Shown piece after piece: positions 1 through 9,252 of a stretch of DNA of 64,000 nucleotides (positions within the stretch are counted from its first letter, which is position 1; each line of letters opens with the position of its first letter). The stretch covers positions 701,923 to 765,922 of the forward strand of contig NZ_GL476319.1 in NCBI RefSeq assembly GCF_000148725.1. The letters are read 5' to 3'. Both the position numbers and the translations under genes were made by a program. This stretch comes from Roseibium sp. TrichSKD4. Its GTDB lineage: Bacteria > Pseudomonadota > Alphaproteobacteria > Rhizobiales > Stappiaceae. The notes under the pieces are model-generated. The model saw only the letters and a list, made by a program, of their open reading frames with translations. It made no database searches and was not told the origin of the DNA.

Positions 1-211
1 AGCCATCTTTTGCACCGGTAATCGCGGCCGGATTCCAGAACATAGATGAGATCGACGGGCCGGAAGTCGCATTACCGGCGAATGACATTCCCTGATAGTA
101 GGAACTTTGTTCGCGAAGCGCGAACCCACCTGCTGTTGCAGTTTCAGCAACCATGATTGCCGCAACGGCTGTGGATGCAAGTAAGATCGTGTTCTTGTTG
201 AACCGAAGCAT
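1..211 (-). CDS. OmpP1/FadL family outer-membrane transporter, N-terminal part only
   Basis: The first 70 codons of a gene reading leftwards out of the window. The ATG at 211-209 follows a GGGAGGG ribosome binding site. The product starts with a signal peptide (MLRFNKNTILLASTAVAAIM, then AETATAGG). The mature start, GGFALREQSSYYQGMSFAG followed by a segment ending MFWNPAAITG, is the N-terminal hatch signature of FadL/TodX porins, which carry long-chain fatty acids and other hydrophobic molecules across the outer membrane. The acyl-CoA ligase at 21163-22833 could act later on such substrates, but it is far away. The substrate cannot be told from this fragment. Confidence 0.85.
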   Translation of the reverse strand, partial: MLRFNKNTILLASTAVAAIMVAETATAGGFALREQSSYYQGMSFAGNATSGPSISSMFWNPAAITGAKDG

Positions 212-553
212 TTAGCCCTCCCAGACACCCGCCAATCCCCAAAGGCGAGTTTCACATTGATTTGCGTAATGATTTCGAAAGCGCTAACTCAAATCAACCG
301 AAAACATCGACTTTCAACACCGTGGGTTTTCATGCCCGGAACGCGATTTTACGCAGTGAATGCGAGTTCCAGTAACTAGGGATTGGTGGATAGCCAGCAA
401 AACGCTTGATTTCAGCAATTCAATTTGTGTCCGGTATCGCCCTTTGAAACATTGCCTATTTTTTGGGCAATCAATAACTTCAAGACGAAATGTTCATTTT
501 CGACAAACTGTGCCCAAAATGTCACGCAGCTCCCTGACAAATTCCCCTGAAAT
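212..553. other. Intergenic region between fadL and thiD
   Basis: No supported gene. It must hold the fadL promoter (leftward). The short open frame at 360-560 has no ribosome binding site and a composition unlike its neighbours. I see no clear hairpin or repeat. Confidence 0.5.
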
Positions 554-1381
554 TCAATAATTGATCCAAAAAAGGAAATTATCAGCCCCAAAACTCATGG
601 AAATGATGCACCGGGCCATGCCCCTTGCCAATAGAAAGCTCGTCAGAGTAGATATCGCCTGGGTGATGTAGTCCTTGCCTGTACCGACGGCCTTTTGCAG
701 GTCAGCTCCCTTGGCAAGCTCTGCGGCAATTGCTGAGGACAAGGTACAACCGGTTCCATGGGTGTTTTGGGTCTCGTGACGTGGTGCGCGCAGCCAGACA
801 CGATCCGCCCCACTCAACAAGAGATCTGCACTTTCATCGCTTTTGCCATGACCACCTTTCATCAAAACGGCCGAAGCGCCAAGCTCTGACAACTGTTCAG
901 CTTGTGCAGTCATATCCTCTTCAGACTGGGCAACATCGCAACGAAGAATATGAGCGGCCTCATGCAAGTTCGGCGTAATGAGAGCGGCGAGTGGAAATAA
1001 CTGCTCCACCAAAGTGGAAACGGCTTCTGAAACAAGCAACGGGTCGCCTGAGGCTGCGACCATAACCGGGTCAAGAACCACAGGTCCGGTGTGGAGTTCG
1101 CGCAAACCAGACGCCACAGCTTCAATGGTTTTTGGCACGGACAACATACCAATCTTCGTCGCACCAACGTCTAGATCTGAATAAACCGCATCCATCTGCG
1201 CCCGTACAAAGTCAGCCGGAACATCGTGAATACCGCTAACCCCTTGGGTGTTTTGCGCCGTCAACGCAGTCAAAACACTCGCGCCATAAACACCGCGAGC
1301 AGAAAACGTTTTCAAATCCGCCTGAATGCCAGCACCGCCACCTGAATCCGATCCGGCAATGGTTACAGCAATGGCGATCAT
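554..1381 (-). CDS. thiD: Bifunctional hydroxymethylpyrimidine/phosphomethylpyrimidine kinase ThiD, 3' end frameshifted
   Basis: Phosphorylates hydroxymethylpyrimidine and its monophosphate in thiamine synthesis, in the cytosol. The N-terminal AGSDSGGGAGIQADLK substrate loop, PVVLDPVMVAASGD, ITPNLHEA, VLMKGGHG and the HGTGCTLSSAIA catalytic/anion-hole motif are all present. I chose the ATG at 1381 because GGAG lies 8 bases upstream; an in-frame ATG at 1393 is less likely. The last ~25 codons (to 554) do not look like ThiD. Shifting frame near 648-655 gives IGKGHGPVHHFHEFWG and a stop at 582-584, the normal C-terminus of the family. The gene therefore carries a one-base loss or two-base gain there, real or a sequencing error. 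The kinase core is intact. Confidence 0.88.
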   Translation of the reverse strand: MIAIAVTIAGSDSGGGAGIQADLKTFSARGVYGASVLTALTAQNTQGVSGIHDVPADFVRAQMDAVYSDLDVGATKIGMLSVPKTIEAVASGLRELHTGPVVLDPVMVAASGDPLLVSEAVSTLVEQLFPLAALITPNLHEAAHILRCDVAQSEEDMTAQAEQLSELGASAVLMKGGHGKSDESADLLLSGADRVWLRAPRHETQNTHGTGCTLSSAIAAELAKGADLQKAVGTGKDYITQAISTLTSFLLARGMARCIISMSFGADNFLFWINY

Positions 1382-1555
1382 GTCAGTCTCCATGGAGTGT
1401 TCGTTGCGGTGCGTACGCAACCGGGTGGCGAACGGCTACCAATCCGCAAGCGCCATTGCAAGATGGTCGAGTTGTTTTCAAAGCAGGAATTGACTGCCCG
1501 GCGCAGATGCGCGATGTCCTTGTGAGAAAGTCACCCCACACTCAGGACAGGCGCA

Positions 1556-1792
1556 ATGGTTCCTTTTTTCGTCATGATCAAATGCCAGCTGGGCAAAACC
1601 TATCAAGTCGCCAACGCCATTGCTGATGCGGAAATCGCGTCGGAAATCTATTCCACCAGCGGTGACTATGATCTGCTTGTGAAGTTCTACGTCGAAAACG
1701 ACGCCGATATTGGCCACTTCGTCAATGAAAAGGTCCACCCAGTCGACGGGATTCAGGACACAAAGACAGTCATCACCTTCAAGGCCTTCTAG
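1556..1792 (+). CDS. Stand-alone Lrp/AsnC ligand-binding (RAM) domain protein
   Basis: A 78-residue protein consisting only of the ferredoxin-like RAM domain normally found C-terminal in Lrp/AsnC regulators (CQLGKTYQVANAIADAE, SGDYDLLVKFYVE, the final TKTVITFKAF). It has no DNA-binding helix-turn-helix. Members of this group form small-molecule-binding oligomers, and their role is often unclear. The ATG at 1556 follows AGGACAG. It lies divergent from thiD and convergent with the EamA transporter; no operon partner is seen. Confidence 0.82.
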   Translation: MVPFFVMIKCQLGKTYQVANAIADAEIASEIYSTSGDYDLLVKFYVENDADIGHFVNEKVHPVDGIQDTKTVITFKAF

Positions 1793-1811
1793 GTTAAGGC
1801 CCCCGGTTTTG

Positions 1812-2810
1812 TCACGACTTGGAAGGTGTTGAGGCACGGCGGGTTTTGGTTCGATCCAGCCCAAGTCTGTGCTCACGGTAGATAACGAAAATCCCGGCTG
1901 CAATCACAATTGCCGACCCGACCAACACCGGGGCAGATGGCGTATCTGAAAAAAGCAGCCAACCAACCGCGATAGCCCAGAACATGTTGATGTAATCAAA
2001 AGGAGCGATCGTCGATGCATCCGCGAACCGATAGCTCTGGGTCAACAATATCTGCCCGACACCACCCGACAAACCTACGAGAACCAAAAGAAGAGCGGTA
2101 ACCCCATCCGGCATAACCCAAGCCTGACTTGGGAACACAAACCCAAGCGGGATTGTCAGCAGCGAAAACACGGTCGCAAACCCTGCGAACCAGGTGACAA
2201 TTGTTGCTGTCCGCTCAGTTTCGCAGAGCTTGCGGACAAAGATCATTGCCAGCGCCGCAAAGAGGGCCCCCAGCGCGGCACACACCGCTCCAACGGCTTG
2301 ACCATCCTTGAAGTCCCCTTCCCCGAGATGCGGCGACAGGATGACTAAAATCCCGGTAAACCCGACCAAAACTGCGCTCCAGCGGAAAATCCGAACCTTT
2401 TCACCCAGAAGAAAGAAGGCAAGCACCACCACCATCAGCGGCGTTGCAAACCCGATGGCAGTGGCATCAGCCAATGGCAAAAGATGAAAAGCGGTGAAGG
2501 AACAAACCATCGCCGTCACGCCGACCATGGCCCGGCCTATATGGCCGCTAGCGCGCTTCGTCTTGAAAGCCAGCATCAACTCGCCGCGAAAGGCGACCAT
2601 AATCAAAACCGGAAACATGCCGAAGAAATTCCGGGCAAACACAACCTGCCCAATGGGAACCGTTTCTGCCACCAGCTTCAGCAATGTCACCATGAAGAAA
2701 AAGGCGACCGTCGACAGCACCTTGAGCGCAATGCCCATCATCGGCGCATGCCGGGTCATCCCCGTTGATACAGGATTATTTTCGATCTTCGCACTTGAAG
2801 GCGGCGGCAC
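1812..2810 (-). CDS. DMT superfamily (EamA) transporter
   Basis: A 332-residue membrane protein with about ten hydrophobic helices forming two EamA repeats (first around residues 24-160, second around 170-315). The pattern FHLLPLADATAIGFATPLMVVVLA is typical of drug/metabolite exporters and is shared with the second EamA gene at 18046-19014. The likely role is efflux of a small metabolite across the inner membrane; the substrate is unknown. The open frame starts with GTG at 2810 (AAGGA upstream); an ATG at codon 18 is an alternative. It is monocistronic. Confidence 0.85.
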   Translation of the reverse strand: MPPPSSAKIENNPVSTGMTRHAPMMGIALKVLSTVAFFFMVTLLKLVAETVPIGQVVFARNFFGMFPVLIMVAFRGELMLAFKTKRASGHIGRAMVGVTAMVCSFTAFHLLPLADATAIGFATPLMVVVLAFFLLGEKVRIFRWSAVLVGFTGILVILSPHLGEGDFKDGQAVGAVCAALGALFAALAMIFVRKLCETERTATIVTWFAGFATVFSLLTIPLGFVFPSQAWVMPDGVTALLLVLVGLSGGVGQILLTQSYRFADASTIAPFDYINMFWAIAVGWLLFSDTPSAPVLVGSAIVIAAGIFVIYREHRLGLDRTKTRRASTPSKS

Positions 2811-3481
2811 GGAACGTGTCCTTGAATGTTGAGCAAAAAACAGCCGACAAACTGATCTGAGCGATAGGCCTTTTAAAGGCCCGGATCGAAAATATGCCGA
2901 CCATCCATGAGGAATGAACTGAGAGATTGAACTATGCGCCTGTTCTAACTGGCAATCAATCGCTTAGACGCGCCTATCTTCTACCGATACCCAAGAACGC
3001 TGTTCACAAATCCTCACATTTATACAGGCTTTCCTGAATTCCGGAAAAGGACGACCTATAGTCAGCTTGAAGGATCGAATCGAAGGATCGAACGGATGTT
3101 CAAGTCGTTTTTCATGAATCAGCGCTGGGTCGCATGGGCGTGGGCGGGCTCGGTAATTATTCTCGCCGTGACTTGGTACAAGGTTCAGCTCGATGTAGAT
3201 ATCAACGAATGGTTTGGCTCGTTCTACGACACCATTCAGAAAGCTCTCGCCGAGCCGGGCAGCGTGTCAATGTCCGAGTATATGGCCGAACTGATGACGT
3301 TTTTTAAGATCGCCGCCATCTATGTGGCCATCGCTGTGGTTTTGGATTTCTATACCAAACACTTTATCTTCCGCTGGCGAACGGCAATGAACGACTATTA
3401 CATGACCCATTGGCATGTGGTGCGGCATATCGAGGGCGCGGCCCAGCGCGTGCAGGAAGACACAATGCGCTTCGCCCGCAT

Positions 3482-3515
3482 CATGGAAATGTTGATTTTC
3501 ACTGAGAACTGACCC
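3482..3515. repeat. IS21 left end: target duplication plus terminal inverted repeat
   Basis: CATGGAAA (3482-3489) is the left copy of the 8-bp target site. The 26-bp left inverted repeat follows at 3490-3515 and matches the complement of 5960-5985 without mismatch. Confidence 0.95.
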
Positions 3516-3561
3516 GGTATTTTCACCGAGAATTGACCCACCTTTAGTTATGCGTCGTGGT

Positions 3562-4353
3562 CTATGACGCGGTCAATGTTGGGGTCTCCTTTCTAGTTTT
3601 CTTTGTATCCTTGGAACTGGCTTTGAAGCGGTAGCTGTCGTTGCCTGTTTCCAAGATGTGGCAGCGGTGCGTGAGGCGGTCTAAGAGAGCGGTGGTCATC
3701 TTTGCATCTGTGAAGACCTGCGCCCATTCTGAGAAGCTACGGTTGGTTGTGATGATGACGCTTGTGCGCTCGTAGAGCTTGCTGAGCAGGTGAAAGAGCA
3801 GTGCCCCACCTGATGAACTGAACGGCAGGTAACCGAGCTCATCCAGGATGACCAAGTCGACTTTGGTCAGCATATCAGCGATTTTCCCAGCCTTGCCAAT
3901 CGCTTTTTCTTGCTCCAGTGCATTGACCAGCTCCACTGTTGAGAAGAACCGAACCTTGCGCCTGTGGTGTTCGATCGCCTGAACGCCGATTGCTGTGGCG
4001 GTGTGGCTTTTGCCCGTGCCGGGCCCACCGATCAGAACGACATTCTCGGTGTTTTCGATGAACTCACACCGGTGTAACTGCCGGACTTTCGCTTCGTTAA
4101 TTTCACTGGACGCAAAATCAAAGCCGGTGAGGTCTTTGTATGCAGGGAAGCGGGCGACCTTTGTGTGGTAAGCGATGGATCGAACCTCTCGTTCCGCCAT
4201 TTCAGCCTTGAGCAGCTGTGATAACATCGGGGTCGCGGCTTCAAAGGCTGGGGCACCTTGGGCGACCAGGTCTTCGACGGCATTTGCCATGCCATAGAGC
4301 TTGAGGCTGCGCAGCATGATGACGATAGAGGCTCCGGCTGGGTCATGACGCAT
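3562..4353 (-). CDS. istB: IS21-family helper ATPase IstB
   Basis: A 263-residue AAA+ ATPase that loads target DNA for the IstA transposase. Walker A is GGPGTGKSH at residues 109-117, Walker B is [13 protein letters not shown] around 165-177, and [11 protein letters not shown] follows as sensor 1. The length is normal for the family. The start overlaps the last 11 bases of istA, so translation is probably coupled. It lies inside the element at 3490-5985. Confidence 0.96.
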   Translation of the reverse strand: MRHDPAGASIVIMLRSLKLYGMANAVEDLVAQGAPAFEAATPMLSQLLKAEMAEREVRSIAYHTKVARFPAYKDLTGFDFASSEINEAKVRQLHRCEFIENTENVVLIGGPGTGKSHTATAIGVQAIEHHRRKVRFFSTVELVNALEQEKAIGKAGKIADMLTKVDLVILDELGYLPFSSSGGALLFHLLSKLYERTSVIITTNRSFSEWAQVFTDAKMTTALLDRLTHRCHILETGNDSYRFKASSKDTKKTRKETPTLTAS

Positions 4354-5872
4354 GGCGCTTCTCCCCAGCCTGTCTCAGGCCATCGTAACGATTTAGATTT
4401 GCCTCGGGCGTGGTTTGCAATGCCAAGGCGTCCGGTGGGTCGACTTCTGGATGTTCCGTCGGCTTACGGTCGATCAACCGGTGTAGAAGGTTCAGGATAT
4501 GCGTCTTGGTTGGCACACCCGCTTCCAGCGCCTTGTCCACGGCGCGTAACACGTCCTCTTCGTTATGCTGCAGAACCAATGAGAGGATGTCGACCATTTC
4601 CCTGTCACCCCCCTCCTTGCGTAACATGCGTTCCTGCAGCCGTTGGAAGGCTTCCGGCATCTCGGTGAAGGGCGCGCCATTGCGAAGGGCGCCAGGTTTG
4701 CGCTGAATGACAGCAAGATAGTGCCGCCAGTCATAAACAACCTTGCCTGATTTGCGGCAGGACCGATCAATGAGCCGTGCATGTTCACAAACTGTTTGCC
4801 CTTCGGCCACAACGACCAGTCGGTCAGGGTAGACATGCAGGCTGACACGGCGGTTCGCAAAGCTGGCGGGCACGCTATACCTGTTGCGTTCGAATGTGAT
4901 CAGGCATGTGGGAGACACTCGCTTGCTATGTTCGATAAATCCATCGAAGGCCGGCGGCAGAGCCATCAGCATTGGCTTCTCAGCTTTCCACACATCGGCG
5001 AGAGACCCCGGCAAGGCTTTGTGCGGCGTCTCCGCCCAAAGGGCGATGCACCGATCTTCAAGCCATTGGTTCAGTTCAGCCAGATCTGCAAGGACGGGCA
5101 TGACCTGCCAAAGCCGATTGCGCGCGTCCTGGACGTTCTTCTCGACCTGGCCTTTCTCCCAACCTGAAGCCGGATTGCAGAACTCAGGCTCAAAGACGTA
5201 GTGGCTAGCCATCGCCTTGAAACGGACGTTGATGTCCCGCTGCTTGCCTTTGCCGACGCGATCAACCGCTGTCTTCATATTGTCATAGATCCCTCGGCCA
5301 GGAACGCCGCCAAACACGCGGAACGCGTGCCAATGGGCGTCAAACAGCATCTCGTGCGTTTGCAGCAGGTAAGCCCGGACCAAAAACGCCCGACTGTGTG
5401 ACAACTTGATATGCGCGACCTGAAGCTTCAGTCGCTCGCCGCCAATATTGGCCCAGTCTTCACTCCAATCAAACTGGAAAGCTTCGCCGGGCTGGAAGAT
5501 CAGAGGCACAAATGTGCCGCGCCCTGTCGTCTGTTCCGCCCGCTGCCGGTCCGCACGCCACGCACGGACAAAGGCCGCCACACGTTCATAGGAGCCATCA
5601 TACCCTAACTGCACCAGATCCACGTGCATCTGTTTGACGGTTCGACGCTCTTTGCGCGACTTGCGCGTCTGGGCCACAAACCAAGAAGACAAACGGTCCG
5701 CATACGGATCAAGTTTGGTTGGTCGCGGCGGGGTTTTGAACTTCGGCTCAACAATGCCCTCGCGCAGATACTTCTTCACCGTGTTGCGAGATAAACCCGT
5801 GCGACGGGAAATCTCTCTGATTGGCATTTTGTCACGCAATGCCCAGCGTCGAATGACACTCAAAAATCCCAT
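4343..5872 (-). CDS. istA: IS21-family transposase IstA
   Basis: A 509-residue DDE transposase. An N-terminal helix-turn-helix spans about residues 11-38 ([20 protein letters not shown]). The integrase core includes FQFDWSEDW (first Asp), [10 protein letters not shown] (second Asp) and [12 protein letters not shown] (Glu), followed by the C-terminal Mu-transposase-like domain. I placed the start at the ATG at 5872, preceded by GGAG; the open frame extends 17 codons upstream into the IS end, where translation is unlikely. No frameshift is seen. Confidence 0.96.
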   Translation of the reverse strand: MGFLSVIRRWALRDKMPIREISRRTGLSRNTVKKYLREGIVEPKFKTPPRPTKLDPYADRLSSWFVAQTRKSRKERRTVKQMHVDLVQLGYDGSYERVAAFVRAWRADRQRAEQTTGRGTFVPLIFQPGEAFQFDWSEDWANIGGERLKLQVAHIKLSHSRAFLVRAYLLQTHEMLFDAHWHAFRVFGGVPGRGIYDNMKTAVDRVGKGKQRDINVRFKAMASHYVFEPEFCNPASGWEKGQVEKNVQDARNRLWQVMPVLADLAELNQWLEDRCIALWAETPHKALPGSLADVWKAEKPMLMALPPAFDGFIEHSKRVSPTCLITFERNRYSVPASFANRRVSLHVYPDRLVVVAEGQTVCEHARLIDRSCRKSGKVVYDWRHYLAVIQRKPGALRNGAPFTEMPEAFQRLQERMLRKEGGDREMVDILSLVLQHNEEDVLRAVDKALEAGVPTKTHILNLLHRLIDRKPTEHPEVDPPDALALQTTPEANLNRYDGLRQAGEKRHAS

Positions 5873-5959
5873 GTCGATCACTCCATATCCCCCGAGCCAA
5901 AAACGTCGGGGTAGTGTGTTCACATGGGTCAGTTCTCAGTGACAATTTATGGGGCCACC

Positions 5960-5993
5960 GGGTCAGTTCTCAGTGAAAATCAACACATGGAAA
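5960..5993. repeat. IS21 right end: terminal inverted repeat plus target duplication
   Basis: The right inverted repeat is 5960-5985. CATGGAAA (5986-5993) repeats the sequence at 3482-3489. Removing the element and one copy restores the SbmA/BacA-like reading frame (...[10 protein letters not shown]...). Confidence 0.95.
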
Positions 5994-6629
5994 GCCTCGG
6001 CGTCTCCTTCATGCGATCCATCATGACGCTGATCGCCTTTTTGCCCTTGCTTTGGGATCTTTCCAGCAATGTAACCGCGTTGCCCTGGATCGGCGAAGTC
6101 AGCCATTCTCTGGTTTATGTCGCGATCCTGTCGGCGGCCTCTGGCACGGTCCTCTTGGCGGTCGTCGGCATTAAACTTCCCGGTCTGGAGTTCAACAACC
6201 AAAAGGTTGAAGCCGCCTACCGGAAAGAACTGGTCTACGGAGAGGATGACGAAAGCCGCGCCGACCCGCCTTCGGTAGAGGAGCTGTTCGGCAAGGTTCG
6301 GAAGAACTATTTCCGCCTCTTCTTCCACTATCTGTATTTCGATGTAGCAAAGTGGTCCTATCTGCAGGCAACTGTGCTCGTGCCTTATGTTGCCCTGGGT
6401 CCGACCATTGTCACCGGGGCCATCACCCTTGGCGTCATGCAGCAGATCGTGCGGGCGTTCAACAGAGTGGAAAGCTCGTTCCAGTATCTCGTCAATGCCT
6501 GGACCACCATCGTGGAACTAATGTCCGTCTATAAACGCCTGCGCGCCTTCGAGGTCCACATCAAAGACTATCACCAGAGCGGCGGCACACCATCACCTGC
6601 TGTGGCAGAGTAAATTGCACTCAGAAAAC

Positions 6630-6654
6630 AAAAGGCGCCCACATGGCGCCTTTT
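6630..6654. terminator. Bidirectional intrinsic terminator
   Basis: AAAAGGCGCC (6630-6639), loop CACAT, GGCGCCTTTT (6645-6654): a perfect 10-bp stem with A/T tracts on both sides. It lies between the convergent sbmA-like gene and the molybdenum hydroxylase gene and can serve both. Confidence 0.85.
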
Positions 6655-6678
6655 CAAGTCTCACACCCGATGTCCGTA

Positions 6679-8985
6679 TCAGGCTTTGGCAGCTTGTATC
6701 GCTTCCCAAACCAGCAGCGGAGTTGCCGGCATGTCGATAATCTCGCGAACACCGGCACCATCTTTCAAGGCGCGCTGAAGCGCATTCATCACCGCTGCGC
6801 ACCCGCCAATGGTTCCTGCCTCTCCTGCTCCCTTAATGCCCATGGCATTGGTGGTTGAGGGAACATTGCGGGTCTGGAAATGAATGTTTGGAAGATCCGC
6901 AGCCCGAATGAGCTGATAATCTAGAAGAGAGGCGGTCAAAAGCTGGCCGTCTTCATCATAAACCGTCCGCTCACACAAAGCCTGACTGATAGCTTGTACA
7001 GTTCCACCCTGAACCTGACCTTCCAAAAGCAGCGGGTTCACGGTAACGCCGAAATCGTCGACGATCACGTAATTGGTGATCTCGACATCTCCAGTTTCCG
7101 GATCGACCTCCAGCTCACATATATGCGTGCCATTTGGATAGGTCGCTTCCTTCTGCTTGACCATATCTTGACCCGTCAGCGTCTCACCGCTGGCGGCCGC
7201 GATTTCAGACAGCGCGATCTGCCGGTCGGTGCCCACAACGCGCACATTGCCGCCAACAAGCTCAAGGTCTTCCGCGCCAACCTCCAACTGATCGGCAGCC
7301 TTCTCCTTCACCTTGTCGGCAAGGATGTTTGTCGCGTTGCGCACGGAAGGGAGCCCAAGCGGAATGGAGCGAGACCCACCCGTCCCGCCCCCCCTGCGAA
7401 CCCTGTCCGTATCACCCTGAATGACCTCAATGGCATCCATGTCGACACCGAACTGATCGGCAATAATCTGGCCGTAGGCGGTCGCATGCCCCTGCCCGTT
7501 GGTCTGCGTACCGATAAGAAGCGTCAAAGAGCCGTTTTCATTGAGTTCGACCGTCGCCTCTTCCCCACCCGGAAAGGCGCAGGCCTCGACATAAGAACAC
7601 AGGCCAATCCCGCGCATTTTTCCATTGGTGCGGCTTTCGGCCTGCCGCGTGGCAAACCCCTCCCAATCCGCCACTTTCAGAGCTTCGGTCAGGTGCCCGT
7701 CAAAGTCGCCTGTGTCATACATCCGGCCTGTTTGCGTTGTGTAGGGCAACGCGTAAGGTTGAATGAAGTTCCGGCGACGGATTTCCAACGGTCCAAGCCC
7801 GGTTTCTTCGCCAGCCTTATCCATCAAGCGTTCAATCAAATATGCAGCTTCCGGACGCCCTGCCCCGCGATAGGCATCGGTAGGAACCGTGTGGGAGTAG
7901 ACCCCGGTGACGGTTACATCCAAGGCCTGAATGTCATAAAGCCCGGTGGACATAGACGCTCCGACAAAGGGAATGAACGGCCCAAACTGGTGGAGATAAG
8001 CTCCCATGGCCGCAATCAGATTGACCCGAAGCCCGAGGGTCTTGCCATCCTTGTCCAAGGCCAAATCCGCGCTTGTGACGTTGTCCCGTCCATGGGCATC
8101 GACGATGAAATGCTCAGTCCGATCACCATCCCAGCGAACAGGCACCCCGAGTGCCTTGGCCGCGATCATTGTCAGCGGATATTCCCGATAACAGAACGCC
8201 TTGGTGCCAAAGCCGCCGCCCACTTCCGGCGTCACAACGCGCAGCTGACTTGGATCAATCTTCAGAATGTTCCCGCAGATGATATCCCGCATGCCGTGGC
8301 CGCCCTGCGTGCCAAGGGTCAGCGTGAACCGATCACTCGTTTCCTCGTGTTCAGCAACGCAACCCCGCAGTTCCATGTAATTGGCCACAAGGCGATTGTT
8401 GATGAGTTTGATGGAGACAACCTTGTCCGCCCCTTCAAAAGCCGCAGCGCATTTATCCACATCGCCTTGCCCCTGAACAAAGGCAACGTTGGAACCAAAT
8501 TCCGGCCAAACCAACGGGGCATCGGCATCAAGCGCTTTTTCGGTGTCGACGACAACGTCCAGCGGGTCGTAATCGATCTCAACCATCTCGGCTGCGGACT
8601 TTGCCGTTTGAACATCGTCAGCCACGATGAACGCGATGGCATCACCAACATACCGGACAGTGTCAGAGCAAAGAAGTTCCTGCGGTGGCAGCTTATAGTC
8701 ACTGCCATCCTTTTGGGGCGGCATGGCAAGCGTGGGCACATCCCCGTAAGATGCCACATCTGCATGTGTCATCACCAAACGAACGCCCGGCATTTGACGG
8801 ATTTCATCTAGCCCGCTGAGAGTGAATTTCGCATGCGCCATGGACGAGCGCACCATGACGCCAGTGAGGCAGCCCTCTGGCCGATAGTCCCCAGTATAGA
8901 TCCCCTTACCCGCAATCAGGGCGTCATCTTCCTTGCGGCGGACCGGCGCACCAATACCGAATTTGGGCGTAAGCATCTGGTTCAT
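6679..8985 (-). CDS. Xanthine dehydrogenase/CO dehydrogenase-family molybdopterin-binding large subunit (form II CoxL-like)
   Basis: A 768-residue molybdenum hydroxylase large subunit. Residues about 10-120 form the aldehyde oxidase/xanthine dehydrogenase a/b hammerhead. The molybdenum cofactor motifs GTQGGHG, VTPEVGGGFGTKAF, DAYRGAGRPEAAY and GTQTNGQGHATAYGQ follow, and the catalytic Glu is in IKGAGEAGTIGG. The AYRGAGR loop is the form II version; the Cu-binding AYRCSFR loop of true aerobic CO dehydrogenase is absent, so CO oxidation should not be assumed. The substrate is unknown. The ATG at 8985 has AAAGG upstream. The FAD (CoxM) and 2Fe-2S (CoxS) subunits are not next to it, which is unusual. 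Confidence 0.9.
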   Translation of the reverse strand: MNQMLTPKFGIGAPVRRKEDDALIAGKGIYTGDYRPEGCLTGVMVRSSMAHAKFTLSGLDEIRQMPGVRLVMTHADVASYGDVPTLAMPPQKDGSDYKLPPQELLCSDTVRYVGDAIAFIVADDVQTAKSAAEMVEIDYDPLDVVVDTEKALDADAPLVWPEFGSNVAFVQGQGDVDKCAAAFEGADKVVSIKLINNRLVANYMELRGCVAEHEETSDRFTLTLGTQGGHGMRDIICGNILKIDPSQLRVVTPEVGGGFGTKAFCYREYPLTMIAAKALGVPVRWDGDRTEHFIVDAHGRDNVTSADLALDKDGKTLGLRVNLIAAMGAYLHQFGPFIPFVGASMSTGLYDIQALDVTVTGVYSHTVPTDAYRGAGRPEAAYLIERLMDKAGEETGLGPLEIRRRNFIQPYALPYTTQTGRMYDTGDFDGHLTEALKVADWEGFATRQAESRTNGKMRGIGLCSYVEACAFPGGEEATVELNENGSLTLLIGTQTNGQGHATAYGQIIADQFGVDMDAIEVIQGDTDRVRRGGGTGGSRSIPLGLPSVRNATNILADKVKEKAADQLEVGAEDLELVGGNVRVVGTDRQIALSEIAAASGETLTGQDMVKQKEATYPNGTHICELEVDPETGDVEITNYVIVDDFGVTVNPLLLEGQVQGGTVQAISQALCERTVYDEDGQLLTASLLDYQLIRAADLPNIHFQTRNVPSTTNAMGIKGAGEAGTIGGCAAVMNALQRALKDGAGVREIIDMPATPLLVWEAIQAAKA

Positions 8986-9252
8986 GGCGAAACCTTTAGG
9001 TCTTGGATGGGGACTTGAGCAATGAATGAAGCTCACTGCTGTTTAGCACGGTCAGAAACATAACGCTCCACATTCGCCGAGACCAGAGCCACACTCAAAA
9101 TTCTGAAACCCGTTCCACACTCTCCAAATACGCAAAGCGAAGCGTACGATCGCACTCACACGTCTTTGATAGCAAACCGTCAAACTGTGTGTTGGCGTAT
9201 GGAAGTGGTCTTTCTAAGAAAAGACCATCTCATCTTTTTCAGGTGTAAGAAC

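Larger units (their letters stand above)
3490..5985 (-). mobile_element. Intact IS21-family insertion sequence (2496 bp)
   Basis: Bounded by perfect 26-bp terminal inverted repeats (3490-3515 and 5960-5985) that begin TGTTGATTTTCACTGAG and end in the complement. It carries istA and istB overlapping by 11 bases on the minus strand. A second, less perfect copy of the repeat lies inside each end (about 3518-3540 and 5926-5949), as is usual in IS21. The 8-bp target CATGGAAA is duplicated on both sides. Both genes are full length, so the element looks recently inserted and potentially active. Confidence 0.96.
3096..6613 (+). pseudogene. SbmA/BacA-like peptide transporter, interrupted by an IS21-family element
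   Basis: The two halves lie at 3096-3489 and 5994-6613. Joined across one copy of the 8-bp target site they keep frame and give 337 residues of an SbmA/BacA-like protein. The N part includes a membrane segment, NEWFGSFYDTIQKAL and FYTKHFIFRWRTAMNDYY. The C part includes [20 protein letters not shown] and [20 protein letters not shown]. These proton-driven inner-membrane proteins take up peptides such as microcins and bleomycin; in rhizobia BacA also affects very-long-chain lipid A. The start ATG follows AAGGATCG. As it stands only about 131 N-terminal residues plus MLIFTEN can be made, so function should be lost. Calling SbmA/BacA rather than a wider ABC-membrane relative rests on motif recall. 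Confidence 0.87.

Noticed and set aside
1478-1903. 141-codon minus-strand frame
   Set aside because: Antisense to the Lrp-domain gene, whose protein motifs and ribosome binding site are clear.
5924-6613. A separate gene starting inside the IS right end
   Set aside because: The first ~20 codons read through the IS terminal repeat; the rest is the C-terminal half of the disrupted SbmA/BacA-like gene.
6994-8811. 605-codon open frame on the plus strand
   Set aside because: It lies antisense to the molybdenum hydroxylase gene over its whole length, has no recognisable motif and follows from GC bias at codon positions.
6679-8985. True aerobic CO dehydrogenase
   Set aside because: The AYRCSFR copper-site loop is missing and the other two subunits are absent.
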